Source: Impatiens glandulifera
Lineage: Eukaryota > Streptophyta > Magnoliopsida > Ericales > Balsaminaceae
Assembly (NCBI RefSeq): GCF_907164915.1
Contig: NC_061866.1
Span: forward strand, 24,941,905 to 25,005,904
Reading direction: 5' to 3'
Length of the DNA: 64,000 nucleotides
A model generated the notes under the pieces. It did no database searches, was not told the DNA's origin, and saw only the letters and a program-made list of their open reading frames with translations. Shown here in pieces: positions 57,856 through 64,000 of the stretch; the stretch's first letter is position 1, and the number at the start of each line of letters is the position of its first letter. The position numbers were made by a program, and so were the translations under genes.

Positions 57856-58593
57856 CTAGACGTTAGATGACTCAGCCGCTTGACTTCTTCTAGCTTTCAC
57901 CGCTTCCCATCGGTCGATCATCTCTTGTACTCTTTCCTTGGTGAGCACATGCCTTGGGTGGAGAGTTACGAATGGTCCGGAGTGGATGTCCAGACTTGCA
58001 CAGAAACCGCTCAGCTGAGGAGCGTAGCCGGTTTTGTTGGAGAGGAGCATCTTCTTCAGGTTGCTGAAGATGATCCAGGACCAGTTAACCGGTGTCCTAA
58101 CCGTTACAGCGATCATCATCTCGAAGAGCCTTTGGGTGTAATAGTAACTTTTCTCTCTGCCCAACACGGACTTTCCCAGAATCTCACAGAGAAGCTGGTA
58201 CTTATGAGAAAGTTGGCTTTTAGCACCCCAGGGTTTAACCGGGATGTCAGATCCTAAGAACCGGCGACACATCTCTTCCATGGTCACCGGGGAGTATGTT
58301 AAGTCGGTTACCCCTTCATTGGGCAAACCGCAGTATACAGCGAAATCCGTCTCGCTGAATAAGAACTTCTGACCGTAGACTTGTGCAACGATGATATCTC
58401 GATGCACTTCTTTTCCGGTCTGGAAGAATTCTTCGACTACTAGGTAGTCAAGAATGAATCTGTTTTCGAGGAAGCTTCTTAGCCCGCTTCTTTCTATGGC
58501 TAAGAACATTTCTTTGACTTCATGATCTTCATATTGGTAGATTGAGTTATAATCTGCCAATAGAATCTTCTTTGCTAGGGAGTTGGTGTTCAT
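57856..58593 (-). CDS. Post-pol accessory protein 1 of copia B, 245 aa
   Basis: Intact frame from ATG at 58,593 (MNTNSLAKKILLADYNSIYQ). Shared-domain landmarks are AIERSGLRSFLENR, VVEEFFQTGKEV, YGQKFLFSETDFAVYCGLPN, HKYQLLCEILGKSVLGRE, LFEMMIAVTVRTPVNWSWIIF. It ends in a short basic tail (WEAVKARRSQAAESSNV). It is the post-pol gene nearest to RNase H. The similarity to genes 2 and 3 is clear in landmark order but low residue by residue, so the triplication is old or the copies were acquired separately. Its TATA box lies 82 bp upstream. The decayed gene in copia A (45,388-46,117) has the same landmarks, including NW at the same place. Function unknown. Confidence 0.75.
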   Translation of the reverse strand: MNTNSLAKKILLADYNSIYQYEDHEVKEMFLAIERSGLRSFLENRFILDYLVVEEFFQTGKEVHRDIIVAQVYGQKFLFSETDFAVYCGLPNEGVTDLTYSPVTMEEMCRRFLGSDIPVKPWGAKSQLSHKYQLLCEILGKSVLGREKSYYYTQRLFEMMIAVTVRTPVNWSWIIFSNLKKMLLSNKTGYAPQLSGFCASLDIHSGPFVTLHPRHVLTKERVQEMIDRWEAVKARRSQAAESSNV

Positions 58594-58674
58594 GTTCTTG
58601 AGAGAGAGGGTTTATTTCAAGAGTGATACTTGTGAATAGTGATCTTGTGAAGTGTTGTGAAGGTTTAAGGGTGG

Positions 58675-58683
58675 TTTATATAG
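58675..58683 (-). promoter_or_regulatory. TATA box of accessory gene 1
   Basis: CTATATAAA on the minus strand (GGCTATATAAACCACCC), 82 bp before the ATG at 58,593, with an A/C-rich leader and CTCTCTCTCAAGAAC just before the start. Confidence 0.6.
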
Positions 58684-59291
58684 CCAGGGGTTCGGCTAGA
58701 TTAATGAGTTTTAAGCATGCTTGATGATGTCATCAGTCATTTAATAGACTTTAACTTGTTGAAGTAACTAATGTTTATTTTCAAGATAAAATCTAATTAT
58801 TACCAAGATAATAATGATGACAAATATCTATTGACAAGATGTGAGTCTCCCTCTCTTGATGATGGACACATGTCGTCATCTCGATTGTGGTAGACTTATT
58901 TTTATTGATTACAGGCTTCATTTTTTAAAATATGCATTAAAACTTAGTCAGTCATCCCAGGTTAGCCGGAGAAGTTCATTCTATCAGACCAGAATGCATT
59001 TGTACTAAGCGGTTTTCCATGACCGGTTTTAGTAGGATATTTTGTTCCGATTGTGAAGAAGAGTTGATTTATGTCAACATTTGTTCAACTTTGGATTTAT
59101 TATATCTACTTCAACCTGGTTATTTCAACCGTATAGTGAATATACACGTGATTTGAAATTATGAAATAATCGGGCATAACCGGAGACTTCCTCCTGGTTA
59201 GCATTTTTGATTTATCAATGGCCTATTTGAATATGGTTTGAGAAGCGAGAGATTCTCCCTGAACACATATCCCGGTTTTATGCATGCATAA
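58684..59291. other. Non-coding block between copia B pol and accessory gene 1
   Basis: No gene recognised. AT-rich with several CCGG-containing words. It would hold the promoter region of accessory gene 1. Confidence 0.4.
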
Positions 59292-62200
59292 TCATGATAT
59301 CAATTGATTAAGATTAGTAAGTCCCAAAATATTTCGAAAGTGAGAAAACTTAGCTTCCTGTAGCGGTTTTGTAAATATATCCGCTACCTGTTGCTCGGTT
59401 GAGACATATTCCAGCCGGATGCGTTTCTCCTGAACGTGCTCCCGGATGAAATGATGTCGAATATCGATATGCTTTGTTCTTGAGTGCAACACCGGATTGT
59501 ATGTAATCGCTATGGCACTGGTGTTGTCACAGAAGATTGGAGATTCCTTGGCTTCTATCCCGAAGTCCCTTAGTTGCTGTTGGATCCAGAGGAGTTGTGC
59601 ACAGAAGCTTCCAGCCGCTATGTACTCTGCCTCTGTGGTTGATGTTGCAACAGATGTTTGTTTCTTGCTGCTCCAAGTGACTAACCGGTCGCCCAGGAAC
59701 TGACAGGTTCCACTTGTGCTCTTTCTATCGATTTTGCATACTGCGTAATCGGCATCTGAGTAGCTTATAAGATTGAAGCTCGAGTCTTTTGGGTACCAAA
59801 GTCCCACTTCTTGAGTTCCCTTTAGATATTTCAGAATTCTTTTGGCCGCCGTATAATGAGACTGCTTTGGGTTTGCTTGGAACCTTCCGCACACTCGGAC
59901 CGCAAACAAAATGTCAGGTCGGCTGGCTGTGAGATATAGCAGTGATCCGATCATTCCTCGATAGGCTGTGATGTCAACGGCTTGACCATCATCATCTTTG
60001 TCTAGCTTTACTGAATGACTCATTGGCGTAGCCGCTTCGGCACATGTGTCCATCCCAAATTTCTTCAACAGTTCGGCTGTGTACTTCGTTTGACTTATGA
60101 AGGTTCCGGCTTCAATCTGCTTAACCTGAAGTCCTAGAAAGAAACTCAATTCTCCCATCATACTCATTTGAAATCTATCAGTCATCATTTTCGAAAACTT
60201 GTCACATAATTTTGGATCGGTTGATCCGAATATGATATCATCAACATAAATCTGAACAAGTAAGATTTGTTCCTTTCTTTCAAATTTGAAGAGTGTTTTG
60301 TCTACCGAACCTATTGTGAATTTGTGATCAAATAAAAATTGTGTCAATGTATCATACCAAGCTCTTGGAGCTTGTTTCAAACCGTAAAGGGCTTTATTCA
60401 GCCGGTAAACATGATTTTCGTGTTCTGAATTTTTAAAACCTGGAGGTTGATTAACATACACTTCTTCATTTACTTTACCATTTAGAAAAGCACTTTTAAC
60501 ATCCATTTGAAGAACTTTGAAGTTTTTAAAAGCAGCATATGCTAAAAATATTCTGATTGCCTCAAGTCTAGCTACAGGGGCAAATGATTCTTCAAAATCA
60601 ACGCCTTCTTCCTGCTTATAGCCTTGAGCCACTAACCGGGCTTTGTTCCTCGTAACTAAACCGTCTTCATTGAGTTTAATTCTGAATACCCATCGTGTCC
60701 CTATAACCGGTTTGTTTTTCGGTCTAGGGACTAGGTACCAGAATTTATTTCTCTCAAACTCGTTTAATTTCTCTTGCATTGCTAAGATCCAATCTGGATC
60801 TGACAATGCTTCATCCACCTTTTTCGTCTCAATTTGTGATATGAAAGCAGAGTTTTCATAGTGATCCAAATTTTGTTGCCTAGTTCGGACGGGTGAGGAT
60901 ATGTTACCTATTACTAGTTCAAGAGGATGATTTTTGTTCCTTCTGAGGTTAATCCGAGACGTGTCTACCAAGCTTTCGGTTGGCTGATCAAGGTTAGACT
61001 GATCGGTAGGTTGAACAGAGTCAGACCGACCGATTTCTTCAGTAGAAACTGAAGCGTCAACTTTCTGCGGTAAAGCAGCTTGATCAGGCTGAGGTTCAGC
61101 ATCAACCGCTTGGTCCTTGACAAATCGTCTAAAAACCGGAACCTCGTCTTCATCATCAGAATAGATATTAAAGTTTTCCATTCTGTTGTGAAGGTCGAAG
61201 GGTAATGCAGTGTTTCGTTTAACCGATTCATCAAAAACAACGTGTGCGGTTTCTTCAACTGTTAAAGTCCTAGTATTGTATATTCCGTAGGCTTTACTCA
61301 CAGCTGAATATCCCAACATTATTCCCTCATCGGATTTAGCATCAAAAGCGGTCAAGTAATTCTTGCCGTTATTGTGAACAAAACATTTGCTACCAAAAAT
61401 TCGAAAATACCGTACACTTGGAATTTGATCAAAGTAAATTTCAAAAGGAGTTTTAGAAAACCGTTTAGTTACTAAAGATCGATTTTGTGTATAGCAAGCG
61501 GTGTTGATAGCTTCAGCCCAAAACTTTTGAGCAATGCCCGAATCAGCTATCATTGACCTTGCGGCTTCCTTGAGAGTCCGGTTTCTTCTCTCAGCCAGGC
61601 CATTTTGTTGAGGAGTTCTGGCACTAGACAACTCGTGTCTAATACCGGAATCATCAAGAAAAGTAGTTAAATTGCTGTTTATAAACTCAGTTCCTCTATC
61701 ACTTCTGATTTTATTCACTCAAATGGATTTTTCATTTTGTATTCTTAAAATCAGTTTAATCAGGTTTGGAGTTGCTTGGTTCTTAGAAGCTAGAAAAGTA
61801 ACCCAAGTTAATTTGGAATAATCATCAATAACTACCATAGTATAATGCATGCCTCCTAAACTAGTTACTTTAACCGGACCAAACAGATCCATATACAAGA
61901 GTTCTAAGCATCGTTCAGATTGATAATTTCCTTTACTTTTGAAAGATGATTTTACTTGTTTGCCCATTTGACATGCAGCACATACTTTATCTTTTGAGAA
62001 CTTAACATTTGGAAAACCGTGAACTAGTTCCTTGGAACAAATGAAGTTAATCGTTTTGAAATTCAAGTGATTTAACCGTTTATGCCAAAGCCAGTTTGGA
62101 TCATTTCCGGCTTCATACACACAAGTTTTTCAAAATCAGTTTTCCAATCAACTTTGTAAATGTTTCCCATCCGGTTACCGGTTAACAGAATGTCATTATC

Positions 62201-62557
62201 TTGGTTTTTAACTAAACATGAGTTTTTATGAAATTCAACTTTGTAACCCACATCACACATTTGACTTATACTTAACAGGTTAAAACGTAATTTTTCTACC
62301 AATAACACATTACTTATAGATAGATCACCATGGACAATCTTACCCTTGCCCACGGTTTTACCTTTCGAGTTGTCCCCGAATGTGATGATTGCTCCGGTTT
62401 CATGTTTGATATCGGTGAGTAGCTCCTTGTTTCCGGTCATATGCCTTGAACATCCGCTGTCCAGGTACCATTCTGAATTCTTTAGCCGGTTGCTCCTCCG
62501 AACCTGCAACAAACAATTATTTACACCTTTTTGGTACCCACATTCAGTTGGGTCCAT
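59292..62557 (-). pseudogene. copia B pol: protease, integrase, RT, RNase H; one nonsense codon and one frameshift
   Basis: Protease segment 62,072-62,557 has WYLDSGCSRHMTGNKEL (DSG active site) and LLSISQMCDVGYKVEF. A frame change near 62,110 leads into 61,719-62,120, with WLWHKRLNHL, CAACQMGKQ and MDLFGPVKV. A TGA at 61,719-61,721, probably from CGA, separates this from the 808-codon remainder. That part has IRSDRGTEF and [20 protein letters not shown] (integrase), [20 protein letters not shown] and [11 protein letters not shown] (RT), then RNase H with [12 protein letters not shown] and the conserved end [19 protein letters not shown]. Catalytic residues of integrase, RT and RNase H are all present. 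The element could move only with help from another copy. Confidence 0.92.
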
Positions 62558-63004
62558 GGTTGATTAGTCCCTTTGGGATCCAGACTTGAATGAGTCGGAT
62601 CACTTTCCCGGTATCTGTTTTTATAATATTTGGCTTAACTTCTTGGTTCTTGCTCAAGAATGCCTTATGTTGTGATGAGTTTCTTTGATGTCGAGTTTTA
62701 TTCGGTTTCCTCGATTTTCGGTTGACTCTCCTTCTCTCAGGATGAAGCCATTTTTCGGATTCAGTAGGGCTTACGTATTTAAGCGTTTCTTCCGGTTTTA
62801 AGTCATTTTCGGTTTGTGAGCTCTTGACAAATTTTATAAACGGAAGATTATTTTCGTGAGTTTTATCCCGTTAGATTGTTTTGTTTCGTTTTATTTATTT
62901 GGTTCGTAACCGATACCATACATACACTTCGGGTGTCTTTTATAGTTGCACATTTGTTTTACCGCTTGACGTGATCTCTCCCACGCAGCCGTGACGTACA
63001 TTGC

Positions 63005-64000
63005 TCATTCATCGGTTTCGGTTACCGGTTGAACTGTCTTCTCATTATCGGAGAATAGTTCATCCGGTTCATACATTTTGATTTCACAGATTTTATCATA
63101 TACATCATTTGATTGTTCGATTTTAGATTCTATTGGAGTCGGTATGTATGCAGATATGTTTCTGAACTCAGCAACCATTTGGTTGAGTGCAGAAACTAGA
63201 TCTTCTTTGGTAAACTCGTCAGAGGAGAAATCAAATACCTCTTCGTCGTTTGCCATGAAGCAGGTTACTTTCTCATCACCATCTTCATTATCGGAGTATG
63301 CCCACTCGCTTCCGCCGTCGGATGCAATGAGCGCTTTCTGAATTTCTTTTCCTTCGTCAGCATGTTGATCATCATTTCTCCGGTAGTCGTTTCGTTGGTT
63401 ATTGTTTCCCCGGTAGTTATTCCCTTGATAGTTGTTTCCCTGGTACCGGTTGCTTTGGTAGTTGTTCCCCTGATAGTTGTTTCCTTGATAGTTTCCTTCC
63501 GGTTTTCTATCGTCTCTTCTTGGTTTTCTACACTCTGACCTGAAATGTCCAAAACCGTCACAGTTATAACATCTTTTGTTTGATTTATCTACATAGTTAT
63601 AATTGAAATCATTGTTAGATGGTGGCTGGCTCTTCTTCATGAATTTCCCGAATTTCTGAGCTAGCATCGCCATGACATCTTCAGTAATTTGATCGGTGTT
63701 TTTCACTGGAGCCGGAACGGTTGATACTTGGACCGCCGGTTCCACCGATGTAACCAAAGCTCTGGTTGCGGTTGATGTGGATGCTTCGTCTTCGATTCGA
63801 GACTTGATCTCGAACTCGTAGGCTTTTAGATCCTCGAACACAACATGCAACTTCATCTGCCCAAGGGTGCTAGATTCCCTCATCACCATGGTCTTGATAT
63901 CCCACGTGCTTGGCAAAGATCTTAGGGCTTTGATGATTACTTCTCGGTTGTCATACTTCTTTCCGAGTGTTTGAAGCTCGTTGACTACACTTGTGAACCG
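63005..64000 (-). CDS. copia B Gag, partial (N-terminus beyond window)
   Basis: Open frame from the window edge down to TGA at 63,005. It begins inside the UBN2-type Gag domain (KALRSLPSTWDIKTMVMRES, then DLKAYEFEIKSRI). A linker and one CCHC knuckle follow (CYNCDGFGHFRSEC), then a YQGNN-type repeat of about eight units, and an acidic region (WAYSDNEDGDEK, DFSSDEFTKEDLVSALNQMV). It resembles copia A gag but retains the knuckle. Whether the TGA at 63,005 is natural or a break is unclear. The 62,558-63,004 interval reads as gag-pol linker in shifting frames (VWIPKGLINHGPN near 62,580). Confidence 0.8.
   Translation of the reverse strand, partial: RFTSVVNELQTLGKKYDNREVIIKALRSLPSTWDIKTMVMRESSTLGQMKLHVVFEDLKAYEFEIKSRIEDEASTSTATRALVTSVEPAVQVSTVPAPVKNTDQITEDVMAMLAQKFGKFMKKSQPPSNNDFNYNYVDKSNKRCYNCDGFGHFRSECRKPRRDDRKPEGNYQGNNYQGNNYQSNRYQGNNYQGNNYRGNNNQRNDYRRNDDQHADEGKEIQKALIASDGGSEWAYSDNEDGDEKVTCFMANDEEVFDFSSDEFTKEDLVSALNQMVAEFRNISAYIPTPIESKIEQSNDVYDKICEIKMYEPDELFSDNEKTVQPVTETDE

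Larger units (their letters stand above)
51621..64000 (-). mobile_element. Ty1/copia element B, SIRE-like, with three extra genes; runs off right edge
   Basis: Minus-strand order is gag (partial), protease, integrase, RT, RNase H, then genes of 245, 253 and 961 codons, then the 3' LTR. It is inserted in the LTR of copia A. It starts TATTAGGATCGG, probably a changed TGTTAGG. It is more than 12.3 kb long, with some 6 kb of that between pol and LTR. SIRE elements often carry one post-pol gene; three is unusual to my knowledge. Pol has one nonsense codon and frame changes, but the three extra genes are uninterrupted. The 5' LTR and target duplication are off the window. Confidence 0.85.

Overview
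This is a plant nuclear sequence from a eudicot. It holds two ordinary single-copy plant genes, one of them with the ten-exon structure of a plant phosphoenolpyruvate carboxylase. They sit among nested plant transposable elements of five kinds: a long Ulp1/DUF1985-bearing DNA element, CRM-type and Tat-type Ty3/gypsy, SIRE-type Ty1/copia and a LINE. The copia accessory proteins remind me of predicted proteins from asterids of the Gesneriaceae/Lamiales type, but that is recollection and not proof of the species.

Layout. (1) 1-19,020: a very long DNA transposon, open on the left. It has repeat-built inverted arms and three decayed minus-strand genes: two related DUF1985+Ulp1-protease genes and one plant-mobile-domain gene. 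Short minisatellites built on GAAGC..GCTTC palindromes lie upstream of each gene. A young CRM-type gypsy retrotransposon (12,046-17,139, 5-bp target duplication CAGGG) is inserted inside an exon of the second Ulp1 gene. (2) 19,770-29,202: the host gene island, with a CRR4-like PPR-E editing factor (+) and an intact C3-type PEP carboxylase gene (-), tail to tail. (3) 29,800-36,500: a MITE-like repeat and a fossil LINE (-). (4) 36,567-43,465: a 1.1-kb-arm inverted repeat made of head-to-head LTR/leader sequence, two tandem-repeat blocks, and a decayed Tat-lineage gypsy pol (-). (5) 43,466-51,620: an old SIRE-like copia element (A, -) inserted into the Tat element. (6) 51,621-64,000: a related copia element (B, -) inserted into the second LTR of A and running off the right edge.

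The most interesting content is in the copia elements. Downstream of pol, element B carries three separate genes (245, 253 and 961 aa). Each has its own TATA box and a plant-like 5' leader, and all share one N-terminal domain. Element A carries one decayed copy of the same domain at the same place. Each of the three transposon families with such PMD/DUF1985-like accessory proteins also has its own palindromic word repeated through its non-coding DNA: GAAGC..GCTTC in the DNA element, GTTAGAC-N5-GTCTAAC in copia A and ACCGGT in copia B. This resembles the VANDAL/VANC anti-silencing arrangement known from Arabidopsis MULEs. I offer it as a hypothesis for what the copia accessory genes do.
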